From: Chitinophagaceae bacterium
GTDB lineage: Bacteria > Bacteroidota > Bacteroidia > Chitinophagales > Chitinophagaceae
Length of the DNA stretch: 44,878 nucleotides
Assembly: GCA_023251255.1 (NCBI GenBank)
Contig: JAHEZD010000044.1
Coordinates: 1 to 44,878 of the forward strand
Direction: 5' to 3'
The notes beneath the pieces were generated by a model. It made no database searches, was not told the origin of the DNA, and saw only the letters and a list, made by a program, of their open reading frames with translations. Position numbers and translations under genes: made by a program. Shown one piece after another: positions 8,925-16,239 of this stretch; positions within the stretch are counted from its first letter, which is position 1, and every line of letters begins with the position of its first letter.

Positions 8925-9016
8925 GTTACAAACTCTTTTCAATGGGAAAATGTGTAACAGAAGAATCGTTACAATAAAAATGTTACAAATAAATTTGTAA
9001 CATTCATTTCTGTAAC
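8925..9016. promoter_or_regulatory. Cluster of six GTTACA/TGTAAC half-sites, including a perfect palindrome, upstream of recA
   Basis: Within 92 bp the hexamer GTTACA (or its complement TGTAAC) occurs at 8925, 8953, 8968, 8982, 8996 and 9011. The copies at 8982 and 8996 form a perfect palindrome: arms TGTTACAAAT (8981-8990) and ATTTGTAACA (8993-9002) separated by AA. The cluster lies 170-260 bp upstream of recA and downstream of nadA. It looks like an operator array rather than a terminator, since there is no GC stem or T-run. The rest of the 340-bp gap is AT-rich and holds no gene that I can support. Confidence 0.45.
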
Positions 9017-9095
9017 ACCCACTTAGAATGTGAATTTATAGATGATGTACCATTCGGCTTATCCGACCTTATACATAAACATGGTATCTATGCTG

Positions 9096-10103
9096 TCATA
9101 CAATCAATCCAGCTTTCTTGCTAATTTCCATCATCCTTTCCATTGGTTTCAAAGCTGCTAAACGTAAGTTTTCATCCATTTTTATTTCCGGTTGCTCGTA
9201 CATCATGCATAAATACAGTTTTTCAAGGGTATTCAGCTTCATGTGGGGGCAATCGTTGCAAGCACAGGAGTTATTTGGAGGTGCCGGTATGAAGGTCTTG
9301 TTAGGGCTGGCTTGCTGCATTTTGTGGAGTATGCCCGTTTCCGTAGCTACAATAAATTCCAATGCTTCATTTTCCTGTGAATATTTCAGCAACTGGGTAG
9401 TGCTTCCAATAAAGTCTGCAACTGCCAACAATGCTTCCTCACATTCAGGATGGGCAATAAATTTTGATTTTGGATGCCTAATCTTCAATTTGGTAATTTT
9501 CTCCAGACTGAAAATCTCATGCACCATACAGGCACCGTTCCACAATACCATGCTCCTGCCTGTCTTCTTGTTCAGGTAAGCACCGAGGTTTTTATCCGGC
9601 GCAAAAATGATTGGCTGATTTTCGGGTATGCTTTCGATTATTTTTTCTGCATTGCCGCTAGTACAGATAATATCGCTAAGCGCTTTTATTTCTGCGCTGC
9701 AATTAATATAGCTAATTACCAAATGGTCGGGATGCTTTTCCTTGAATACTTTAAATAAAGGTGCTGGGGCACTATCGGCTAACGAACAACCAGCTTTTAA
9801 GTCGGGCAGCAGCACTTTTTTGGAAGGGTTCAATATTTTGGCCGTTTCTGCCATGAAGTGGACCCCGGCAAAAACAATGATATCCGCATTCGTCTGTGCA
9901 GCCTTCTGTGCTAACCCTAAGCTATCCCCAATATAATCCGCCACATCCTGAATATCCGGTTCCTGGTAATAGTGCGCCAGCAACACGATATTTTTTTCCT
10001 TCTTCAATCTTTCAATCTCTGCAAACAAATCAATGTGTACATCTACTTCAAGGTCAAGGAATCCTTTTTCAAAAATTTTGTCTTTTGCTATGTTGATATC
10101 CAT
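9096..10103 (-). CDS. nadA: Quinolinate synthase NadA
   Basis: This 335-residue [4Fe-4S] enzyme condenses iminoaspartate with dihydroxyacetone phosphate to quinolinate in de novo NAD synthesis. Motifs include [20 protein letters not shown], the ligand cysteine in [20 protein letters not shown], the ligand cysteine in WNGACMVHE, and the C-terminal NDCPHMKL preceded by further cysteines. The length is typical of the family. nadB and nadC, its usual partners, are not in the window, but nadD is, 6 kb away. The gene is transcribed away from the DnaA-box-rich gap at 10.1-10.7 kb. Confidence 0.96.
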   Translation of the reverse strand: MDINIAKDKIFEKGFLDLEVDVHIDLFAEIERLKKEKNIVLLAHYYQEPDIQDVADYIGDSLGLAQKAAQTNADIIVFAGVHFMAETAKILNPSKKVLLPDLKAGCSLADSAPAPLFKVFKEKHPDHLVISYINCSAEIKALSDIICTSGNAEKIIESIPENQPIIFAPDKNLGAYLNKKTGRSMVLWNGACMVHEIFSLEKITKLKIRHPKSKFIAHPECEEALLAVADFIGSTTQLLKYSQENEALEFIVATETGILHKMQQASPNKTFIPAPPNNSCACNDCPHMKLNTLEKLYLCMMYEQPEIKMDENLRLAALKPMERMMEISKKAGLIV

Positions 10104-10178
10104 TGTAATAGTATTTAATAATACCTATTTATATAAACACCTATTACTATTAAGGCTGTTCATATCGGGATATCTTAT

Positions 10179-10611
10179 TTATCCCCACAGGCCAAAGTTA
10201 ATTACTGATAGGCTTATACACTTTAACTAACAATAATTTCACAAACACCTTATCAATGGTATAAAGCATTTGAATGGCTTTTTACACAATTGTGGATGAT
10301 AGTTGTTCTTTAATCCACACCTAGCTATTCACTAGCTATCCACTGTTAACGAAGAGCCTGTAATTGGTGCGGTATTAAGGGCTGTGGCCAAAAGCTGCCA
10401 AAGCTGCCATAATTGTTCCACCACTATCCACTTTTTTATTTTTGAAAATCTGGGTTATCAACTTTATTGATGGATTGTTAACATAGTAGTGTGAATAATA
10501 GAATCCGCATGTTTTTTTGAAAAAAATATAAATGATGAAATAATAGAAAAGCGGCCCGTTTCACCAAACTTAGAATATAGGCAGCAAGCGGATTTTAGCT
10601 TGTTTTCCACA
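10179..10611. other. Candidate replication origin (oriC): cluster of DnaA-box-like 9-mers
   Basis: The 573-bp gap between nadA and the PpiD-like gene has no supportable ORF. It holds four 9-mers with one mismatch to TTATCCACA: TTATCCCCA (10179-10187), TGTGGATGA (10291-10299, minus strand), TAATCCACA (10311-10319) and TTTTCCACA (10603-10611). Two-mismatch copies lie at 10336-10344 and 10424-10432 (both CTATCCACT), 10455-10463 and 10383-10391. An A/T-rich stretch at about 10505-10552 could serve as an unwinding element. The flanking genes point away from the gap on both sides. The origin assignment is inferred from box clustering; dnaA itself is not here. Confidence 0.5.
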
Positions 10612-10612
10612 A

Positions 10613-10643
10613 TTTGTTCAATAACTATATTCCCCTATTTTTG
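10613..10643 (+). promoter_or_regulatory. Promoter of the PpiD-like gene (-33 TTTG / -7 TAnnTTTG)
   Basis: TTTG at 10613-10616 and TATTTTTG at 10636-10643 are separated by 19 bases, which is the spacing described for Bacteroidota sigma-ABfr promoters. Transcription would start near 10650, leaving a leader of roughly 25-30 bases. The -33 element begins two bases after the last DnaA-box-like 9-mer, so DnaA binding there could interfere with this promoter. Confidence 0.65.
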
Positions 10644-10676
10644 CCATCCTTAAAACTTACTATTAATTAAACGATT

Positions 10677-12782
10677 ATGTCTGTTATTCAAAGTATCAGG
10701 GACAGGGGAGCATGGATAATGCTTATCTTGATTGCCTTAGCTCTTATTGCATTTATATTACAGGATGGTTTAGGCCGTGGCCGGGGAAGTAGCATTTTCA
10801 GCAATACCACCAATGTTGGCTCAGTAAATGGTATAAAGATTACCAAGGAAGATTTTGATGCCAAACTTACCTTATACAGTCGTGGGCAGTCCAAGGATGC
10901 CATTATACCGCAGTTATGGAACCAGGAAGTACAGACTATTTTGCAACAGCAGGAGTACGATAAACTTGGCCTGGTTGTTAGCAGCAAGGAATTGGCAGAT
11001 TTCTTTTATAGCCCACAATCACCCTTGATGAGGGAAAAGGAATTCCAGGATGATAAAGGTCAATTGGACCCATCCAAGGTTCAGCAATGGTTTTCTGAAC
11101 TTAAAAAACCCAAGAATGCTGAAAATACAAAAAGGATAATTGAGCAAGTTATAGATCCTGCTACACAGCAATTGTTGAGCAGCAAGTACCAAAACCTTAT
11201 CCAGCAATCAGCGTATGTACCTACTTGGTTGATTGAAAAGCAAAAAGCAGACAATGCGGCCATTTCCTCTATTTCTTATGTGTATGTTCCTTATAGTTCC
11301 ATTGTTGACAGCACCATTAAAGTAAGCGATGATGAAATAATGGCCTATGTAAGAAAACATCCCAAGAATTTCGAGAAAGAAGAAGAAACAAGGTCGTTCT
11401 CTTATGTAAGTTTTGATGCTTCTGCAAGTGCTGCTGATAGCGCTAACGTGTACAATCAATTGCTAACTGAAAAAAATGAATTTGCCGCATCAACTGATGT
11501 TAAGCAATTCTTTGCGAAGGCAAACAGTGAAATGCCTTATTATGACGGTTACATTGGTAAAAAACAAATTCAACAATCCATAAAAGACACATTGTTTAAG
11601 TTGGCCCCAGGTCAAACATTTGGCCCCTATGTGGATGGCAAGAACTATGTAGTAGCCAAAATGGTGGGCATCAAACAGTTTCCAGATACTGCCAAAGTGA
11701 GGCATATATTGGTTTCAACGCACCAAAGGGACCAGTCCGGTGGTGGATTAATGAGGGTTAGGGAAGATTCTTCAGCTAAGAAAATAATAGATTCTGTAGC
11801 TGACTTCATTGCTAAAGGAGCCAAATGGGATTCTATATGCAATAAATATTCTGAAGATCAAGGAAGCAAGGAGAAAGGCGGTGTGTATGATAATTTTGTT
11901 ACTGGGGGTATGGTTCCTGAATTCAATGACTTTTCTTTTGAAGGAAAGATTGGGGAAAGGAAAATAGTTAAAACCGATTTCGGTTACCACCTTATAGAAA
12001 TCCTTTCGCAAAAAGGTAGCCAACCAGCTTATAAAATTGCCTATTTGGCAAAACCAATTATTATCAGCAATGAAACAGTTGGTGCAGCCAGTACGGCGGC
12101 ATTGCAATTTGCTTCCCAAGCAAAAAACAAGTCGCAGTTTGATGAGGCTGCCAAAAAAATAAACAAAACTGTTTTATCCAGTCAGGAAATAAAGGAAGGC
12201 GAATTTAGCATACCTGTTTTTGGACAGGAACCTAGCAGAAGCATTATACGTTGGTTGTATGAAAACGATTTAGGAACTGTTAGCGAGCCAACAGAGGTAG
12301 GAGAGAAATATATAGTATCCGTTATAACCAGTATTAGCCCTAAGGGATTGCTTTCCGTAAATGAAGCCAGGCCTAGGGTGGAAGGTTTTGTGAAAAAAGA
12401 AAAGAAAGCAAAACAGATTATCGAAAGCAAGTTCAAGGGAAATACTTTGGAATCATTTGCAGCATCTGCCGGTGTAGGCGTTCAAAAGGCCGACAGCTTA
12501 AGCTTCGCCAATCCAAGTGCACCAGCTTTTGGCGGCTATGATTTAAAGTTATTGGGTGCGTCTTTCAATAAGGAAATGCAAGGAAAGGTAACAGAACCTA
12601 TAGCAGGAAGCGAAGGCGTAATGGCGTTGAAAGTGGAATCAATAGGTGCAAAGCCAACAGTACAGGATAATGAAAGTATAAAACAGAACCTTTTACAGAG
12701 TGCCAGAAATGCAGCACAGAGAGGTAGCGGTGCACTGAGAAAAGCAGCTACCATAAAAGACTACAGAATGAAGTTCTATTAA
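10677..12782 (+). CDS. Membrane-anchored peptidyl-prolyl cis-trans isomerase, PpiD/SurA type
   Basis: This 701-residue periplasmic foldase is tethered by one N-terminal transmembrane helix (about residues 13-32, WIMLILIALALIAFILQDG). A SurA_N-like chaperone region follows. The parvulin (rotamase) domain lies at about residues 340-450, starting RHILVSTHQ and ending GGVYDNF, GGMVPEFNDFSFEGKIGE, TDFGYHLIEIL. A second, poorly conserved rotamase-like segment may follow. This layout matches PpiD, which helps outer-membrane and secreted proteins fold after Sec export. It has its own well-formed promoter and a terminator at 12804. PpiD is preferred over SurA because of the uncleaved anchor. Confidence 0.88.
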   Translation: MSVIQSIRDRGAWIMLILIALALIAFILQDGLGRGRGSSIFSNTTNVGSVNGIKITKEDFDAKLTLYSRGQSKDAIIPQLWNQEVQTILQQQEYDKLGLVVSSKELADFFYSPQSPLMREKEFQDDKGQLDPSKVQQWFSELKKPKNAENTKRIIEQVIDPATQQLLSSKYQNLIQQSAYVPTWLIEKQKADNAAISSISYVYVPYSSIVDSTIKVSDDEIMAYVRKHPKNFEKEEETRSFSYVSFDASASAADSANVYNQLLTEKNEFAASTDVKQFFAKANSEMPYYDGYIGKKQIQQSIKDTLFKLAPGQTFGPYVDGKNYVVAKMVGIKQFPDTAKVRHILVSTHQRDQSGGGLMRVREDSSAKKIIDSVADFIAKGAKWDSICNKYSEDQGSKEKGGVYDNFVTGGMVPEFNDFSFEGKIGERKIVKTDFGYHLIEILSQKGSQPAYKIAYLAKPIIISNETVGAASTAALQFASQAKNKSQFDEAAKKINKTVLSSQEIKEGEFSIPVFGQEPSRSIIRWLYENDLGTVSEPTEVGEKYIVSVITSISPKGLLSVNEARPRVEGFVKKEKKAKQIIESKFKGNTLESFAASAGVGVQKADSLSFANPSAPAFGGYDLKLLGASFNKEMQGKVTEPIAGSEGVMALKVESIGAKPTVQDNESIKQNLLQSARNAAQRGSGALRKAATIKDYRMKFY

Positions 12783-12803
12783 GCGTTCATAGAGCAATTT
12801 TAT

Positions 12804-12840
12804 AAAGGCTATGGTTATTGAAACCATGGCCTTTTCTTTT
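12804..12840 (+). terminator. Intrinsic terminator after the PpiD-like gene
   Basis: A 13-bp stem with one G-T wobble (AAAGGCTATGGTT at 12804-12816 with AACCATGGCCTTT at 12822-12834) and a 5-base loop is followed by a T-rich tail on the plus strand. Confidence 0.8.
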
Positions 12841-12874
12841 ACGCAAAGCGAAATCAATACAGCCAACTAAACTG

Positions 12875-12882
12875 TATTTTTG
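12875..12882 (+). promoter_or_regulatory. TAnnTTTG -7-type element upstream of the DUF2480 gene
   Basis: TATTTTTG is identical to the -7 element of the PpiD-like gene and lies 17 bases before the next ATG. No -33 TTTG is found at 19-21 bases. The terminator just upstream makes a separate promoter here likely. Confidence 0.45.
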
Positions 12883-12899
12883 GGAGAGAAACAAATAAC

Positions 12900-13409
12900 A
12901 TGTCGGAACTATTGGTAAATAAGGTGGCAGAAAGTGGGATACTCAGTTTTGATATCGAAGCTTATTACCCAAAAGAAGCAATAAAAATTTTTGACCTGAA
13001 GCAGTACCTTTTTATGGAACTGATTTTGAAGGAAAAGGATTTCAGGGCAGCATTGCAGAACACGGACTGGGAACAGTACCGAAATAAATATGTGGGCATT
13101 ATTTGCTCCGTAGATGCCATTATACCTATGTGGGCCTATATGCTTATTACGAGCTACCTACAGCCCATAGCAAAGGAAATTTTCTTGGGCGATGAAAATA
13201 AAATCATTGAAACGGTTTTGATAAGGGAACTTGAGAACATCAACACCGAAGAATATATAGACAAACGTGTTGTAATTAAAGGCTGTGGGGAAGTAGCCCT
13301 ACCAGCAGCAGCCTACATTACCATCACCAATAAGTTAAGGCCTGTAGCCAAGAGCATTATGTACGGTGAACCCTGTAGCACGGTGCCTATCTATAAAAAG
13401 AAAGCATAA
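12900..13409 (+). CDS. DUF2480 family protein
   Basis: This 169-residue cytoplasmic protein of unknown function is recognisable as DUF2480, a family nearly confined to Bacteroidota. Characteristic stretches are VAESGILSFDIEAYYP, ELILKEKDFRAAL, IICSVDAIIPMWAYML, VVIKGCGEVALPAAAY and LRPVAKSIMYGEPCSTVPIYKK. Its conserved cysteines (one in IICSVD, one in KGCGEV, one in EPCSTV) are notable and could bind metal or be redox active. From memory, homologues often sit near Fe-S assembly (suf) genes, but no such genes are present here. There is no signal peptide or membrane segment. It is monocistronic by context. Confidence 0.85.
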   Translation: MSELLVNKVAESGILSFDIEAYYPKEAIKIFDLKQYLFMELILKEKDFRAALQNTDWEQYRNKYVGIICSVDAIIPMWAYMLITSYLQPIAKEIFLGDENKIIETVLIRELENINTEEYIDKRVVIKGCGEVALPAAAYITITNKLRPVAKSIMYGEPCSTVPIYKKKA

Positions 13410-13520
13410 ATTTTAAGGATTTTCAATAACTGTTAAATACAGCCAGCAGAACCTAAATACCCTGAAACGGGTATGGAACAGCTTTGCGGCACAGTATACA
13501 TTTACTGAAAATTATACAAC

Positions 13521-14135
13521 ATGAAAAAATTATTCTTATTTGCTGCAATCGCTATTGCTGTATCTGCATCCGCACAGATTAAAGGGTTTGACCCGAAAAA
13601 GATAGATACAAAGTCTACCAAAACAAAAGCAGCTTCATCTTTAAAAGAGAAGGCTGCCAACAAAGGAAAAGCAAGCGCCTTCACTTCTGCTGATGATTGT
13701 GGTGCCTTTACCAAAACAGAAACAGACAAGGACGGTACAACTTATCAATCCGCCAAGGATTTTTTGATTGTTTCCAATGATGGAACAACAGGTTTTGGTT
13801 TTACCATGAGCAATTTTATGCTTGAAGGCGACAAGTATGTAATGATAGTTGGCGTGGCGTTGGAAAAGGGGTTTTGTGTAGCAAAAAGCAGCTCAAAAAT
13901 AGTGGTGACTTTTGAAGATGAAACACAGGTGAGCTTTATCAATTTCCAATCTGATAACTGCGATGGCATTGTTAAAACATATATTGGCAAAAAAGTAGGC
14001 AATGAAGCGGACCTTCAACTGTTGAAAACAAAACAAGTAAGGAGCATCAAATTGGTTGGTGTTGAAAAATCTATGGTAAAACCATTGTCAGATAATAACA
14101 AGGTTCAATTGCAGGGTACTTTAAAATGCCTGTAA
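13521..14135 (+). CDS. Secreted protein of unknown function
   Basis: This 204-residue protein has a clear signal peptide (MKKLFLFAAIAIAVSASA, cleavage expected before Gln19). A Lys/Ala/Ser-rich segment, residues 20-55, is probably disordered. A compact domain follows, with predicted alternating beta strands: FLIVSNDGTTGFGFTMSNF, YVMIVGVALEKGFCVAKSSS and VVTFEDETQVSF. The segment SIKLVGVEKSMVKPLSD near the C-terminus resembles a repeated strand-turn unit. Two cysteines (FCVAK and DNCDG) may form a disulfide in the periplasm. I do not recognise a family. A strong terminator follows, so the gene is probably expressed alone, and abundantly given the classic signal peptide. Confidence 0.75.
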   Translation: MKKLFLFAAIAIAVSASAQIKGFDPKKIDTKSTKTKAASSLKEKAANKGKASAFTSADDCGAFTKTETDKDGTTYQSAKDFLIVSNDGTTGFGFTMSNFMLEGDKYVMIVGVALEKGFCVAKSSSKIVVTFEDETQVSFINFQSDNCDGIVKTYIGKKVGNEADLQLLKTKQVRSIKLVGVEKSMVKPLSDNNKVQLQGTLKCL

Positions 14136-14159
14136 CCAGGATACTTAAAAACGAGAATG

Positions 14160-14200
14160 AATAACAAAGGACGCTTCTACACGAAGCGTCTTTTGTTATT
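14160..14200 (+). terminator. Strong intrinsic terminator after the secreted protein gene
   Basis: An 18-bp stem with one G-T wobble (14160-14177 paired with 14183-14200; core GGACGCTTC / GAAGCGTCT) and a 5-base loop is followed by a T-run. It lies only 36 bases before the next gene, whose promoter would have to be very compact or lie within the hairpin. Confidence 0.88.
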
Positions 14201-14235
14201 AACAAGTCTGTACCTTTCAGAAAAAGAAACCAAGA

Positions 14236-15153
14236 TTGCTTTATTGGATTATCAAACCGTTTATCAGGTTGGCATTGGCTATTTTTTGTAAAAAAACCAT
14301 TACAAAAAATAAGGAACTGTTGCAAAGCGGAGGGCCACTGCTGCTAGTGGCCAATCATCCCAACGCCTTGATGGATGCTATTATAGTTGGAGCGTTGTTT
14401 AAACAACCGGTTCATTTTTTAACAAGGGGTGATGTATTCAATAGTTCTTGGAAAAGAAGATTACTGGGCCGGTTGAACATGGTACCCATTTACAGAATTA
14501 GGGATGGCATTAAAAACTTGCAACTGAACCAATTTGCGTTTAATAAAAGTCATGCTGTTTTAAAATCCAATGGCATTGTCCTGATTTTTATAGAAGGTGC
14601 CTGCCTGCATACGCATGAGTTGATGCCTTTTAAAAAAGGAGCAGCAAGAATAGCGTTCAACTGCTGGCATGAAGGTATTCCCGTGCAAGTTTTACCCATA
14701 TCAGTTAGGTACAATTCATTGTTTTGTTTTGGAAAGCACGTTTTGGTCAATATGGATAAACCTTTGATACAGGAAGAGCTTAGCATAGGAATTGATGAGG
14801 CAAAAAACTATCTCCATTTCAATGAAGTAATATTTCAAAAGCTATACCATCAACTAAAAGAGTTGCCCAAGGAGAACTATCGAAACAATTACCTGATTTT
14901 TCTGCCTGCTATTATCGGGAAGATTATCCACGCACCATTGTATTATCCAGTAAAGGCTTTTGTGAAAAAAAGAACAAGGGGCAATGAGTTTTATGATTCT
15001 GTTCTTTTTGGGCTACTCTTTGTACTTTATCCAATTTACCTATTGCTGATTGTTTTGATAAACCTGTTCCTTACTCATAGTGTACCGATTTCCTTACTTG
15101 TATGCTGCTTCGTTCTTTTTACCGCATGGTGTGCTGTGCATAATAAAAATTAA
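14236..15153 (+). CDS. 1-acyl-glycerol-3-phosphate acyltransferase-like protein (PlsC family)
   Basis: This 305-residue protein is likely to acylate lysophosphatidate or a related acceptor at the inner membrane. The catalytic block VANHPNALMDAIIV has His and Asp separated by five residues instead of the classical four, a spacing I recall from Bacteroidota homologues. The second block FIEGACLHTHELMPFKKGAARIAF corresponds to the EGxR/substrate motif. The C-terminus carries two strongly hydrophobic segments (about residues 258-302). The start appears to be TTG at 14236 (MLYWIIKPFIRLAL, as in homologues); no in-frame ATG precedes the conserved region. Confidence 0.82.
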   Translation: MLYWIIKPFIRLALAIFCKKTITKNKELLQSGGPLLLVANHPNALMDAIIVGALFKQPVHFLTRGDVFNSSWKRRLLGRLNMVPIYRIRDGIKNLQLNQFAFNKSHAVLKSNGIVLIFIEGACLHTHELMPFKKGAARIAFNCWHEGIPVQVLPISVRYNSLFCFGKHVLVNMDKPLIQEELSIGIDEAKNYLHFNEVIFQKLYHQLKELPKENYRNNYLIFLPAIIGKIIHAPLYYPVKAFVKKRTRGNEFYDSVLFGLLFVLYPIYLLLIVLINLFLTHSVPISLLVCCFVLFTAWCAVHNKN

Positions 15154-15198
15154 GCCCCTGTTTTTCTTGTTTTAACTTCATCGCCACAACACCAAAAC

Positions 15199-15663
15199 AT
15201 GAGCAGCATTAAGAAACTGGGTGCTAGGAAACGTATTGCACTTATTGCCCACGACAACAAGAAACCGGATTTGATTGAGTGGGCCATCTTCAACAAGACC
15301 ACATTAGCGAAACATGAACTCATTGCTACTGGCACCACAGGAAAAATGGTGGAAGAGGCATTGGACAGACCTGTAAAAAAATTATTGAGCGGACCATTAG
15401 GGGGCGACCAACAGATTGGTAGTATGATAGCCCAAAGTGAAATTGATGTAATGATTTTCTTTTGGGACCCCATGGAAGCACAGCCACATGATAGCGACGT
15501 AAAAGCCCTGTTACGATTGGGCATTGCTTGGAATATACCTATGGCCTGCGATAGGAGTACCGCAGACTTTTTAATGACTTCGCCTTTTATGCATGAGGAG
15601 TACAACGCTACTTTGCCCAACTACACAGACTATTTAACCAGGGAGATCAAGAAAGATGAATAG
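15199..15663 (+). CDS. mgsA: Methylglyoxal synthase
   Basis: This 154-residue enzyme converts dihydroxyacetone phosphate to methylglyoxal and phosphate, a bypass relieving phosphosugar stress. Motifs are IALIAHDNKKPDLIEW, ATGTTGKMVEEA (phosphate-binding loop), LLSGPLGGDQQIGSMIA with the catalytic aspartate, and FFWDPMEAQPHDSDVKALLR with the conserved histidine. The length is that of the family. Its last eight bases overlap the start of the GNAT gene, implying co-transcription and possibly translational coupling; the upstream acyltransferase ends 45 bases before it. Confidence 0.96.
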   Translation: MSSIKKLGARKRIALIAHDNKKPDLIEWAIFNKTTLAKHELIATGTTGKMVEEALDRPVKKLLSGPLGGDQQIGSMIAQSEIDVMIFFWDPMEAQPHDSDVKALLRLGIAWNIPMACDRSTADFLMTSPFMHEEYNATLPNYTDYLTREIKKDE

Positions 15664-16156
15664 GATTATATTGAGGCCTTGGCAAAAAGAAGATGCTCAA
15701 CAATTGGCAGCTATTGCCAACAATAGGAATATATGGAACAATGTACGCGACAGTTTCCCTAGCCCATATACGGTGATGGATGCTTTGCAATGGATCAACA
15801 AGGAATCCACTACCCAGCCCCTAACCAATTTTGCCGTTGTGTATGAAGGGAAATTGGCTGGCAGCATGGGCATTATATTGGAAAAAGATGTATATAGTAA
15901 CTGCGTGGAGATTGGCTATTTTATTGGTGAAATATTTTGGGGAAAGGGCATTGCAACAATGGCCATCAGCAGATTGTGCAGCTATATTGATAAGCAATTT
16001 GAACCAACAAGAATAATGGCCCGTGTATTTGAGCATAACAAAGCGAGCATGAAAGTATTGGAAAAAAACGGGTTCCATTTGGAAGGTGTCCAACAAAAGG
16101 CAGCCGTAAAAAACAATATGGTGTTGGATGTGCACGTTTGGGTAAAACTAAAATAA
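15656..16156 (+). CDS. GNAT family N-acetyltransferase (RimJ/RimL-like)
   Basis: This 166-residue acetyl-CoA-dependent acetyltransferase begins ILRPWQKEDAQQLAAIANN, as in RimJ/RimL-type enzymes. The acetyl-CoA binding region is EIGYFIGEIFWGKGIATMAI, and the C-terminal ARVFEHNKASMKVLEKNGFHLEG is the usual signature of this subgroup. The substrate cannot be told; relatives acetylate ribosomal protein N-termini, amino acids or antibiotics. It overlaps mgsA by eight bases, which suggests co-expression rather than a shared pathway. Confidence 0.88.
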   Translation: MNRIILRPWQKEDAQQLAAIANNRNIWNNVRDSFPSPYTVMDALQWINKESTTQPLTNFAVVYEGKLAGSMGIILEKDVYSNCVEIGYFIGEIFWGKGIATMAISRLCSYIDKQFEPTRIMARVFEHNKASMKVLEKNGFHLEGVQQKAAVKNNMVLDVHVWVKLK

Positions 16157-16239
16157 TAGCAACCAGCGCTGGGAACATTGACCGCTTTTAATTTAGCGAA
16201 ACCTTACTTTCACTTGATTTCATCAATTTGGGATTCTTA

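Noticed and set aside
14922-14930. TTATCCACG near-consensus DnaA box in the acyltransferase gene
   Set aside because: It is an isolated match within coding sequence.
16162-16171. Short palindrome CCAGCGCTGG between the GNAT and ATPase genes
   Set aside because: A 10-bp palindrome without a T-run or a second copy is not enough to call a terminator or operator.
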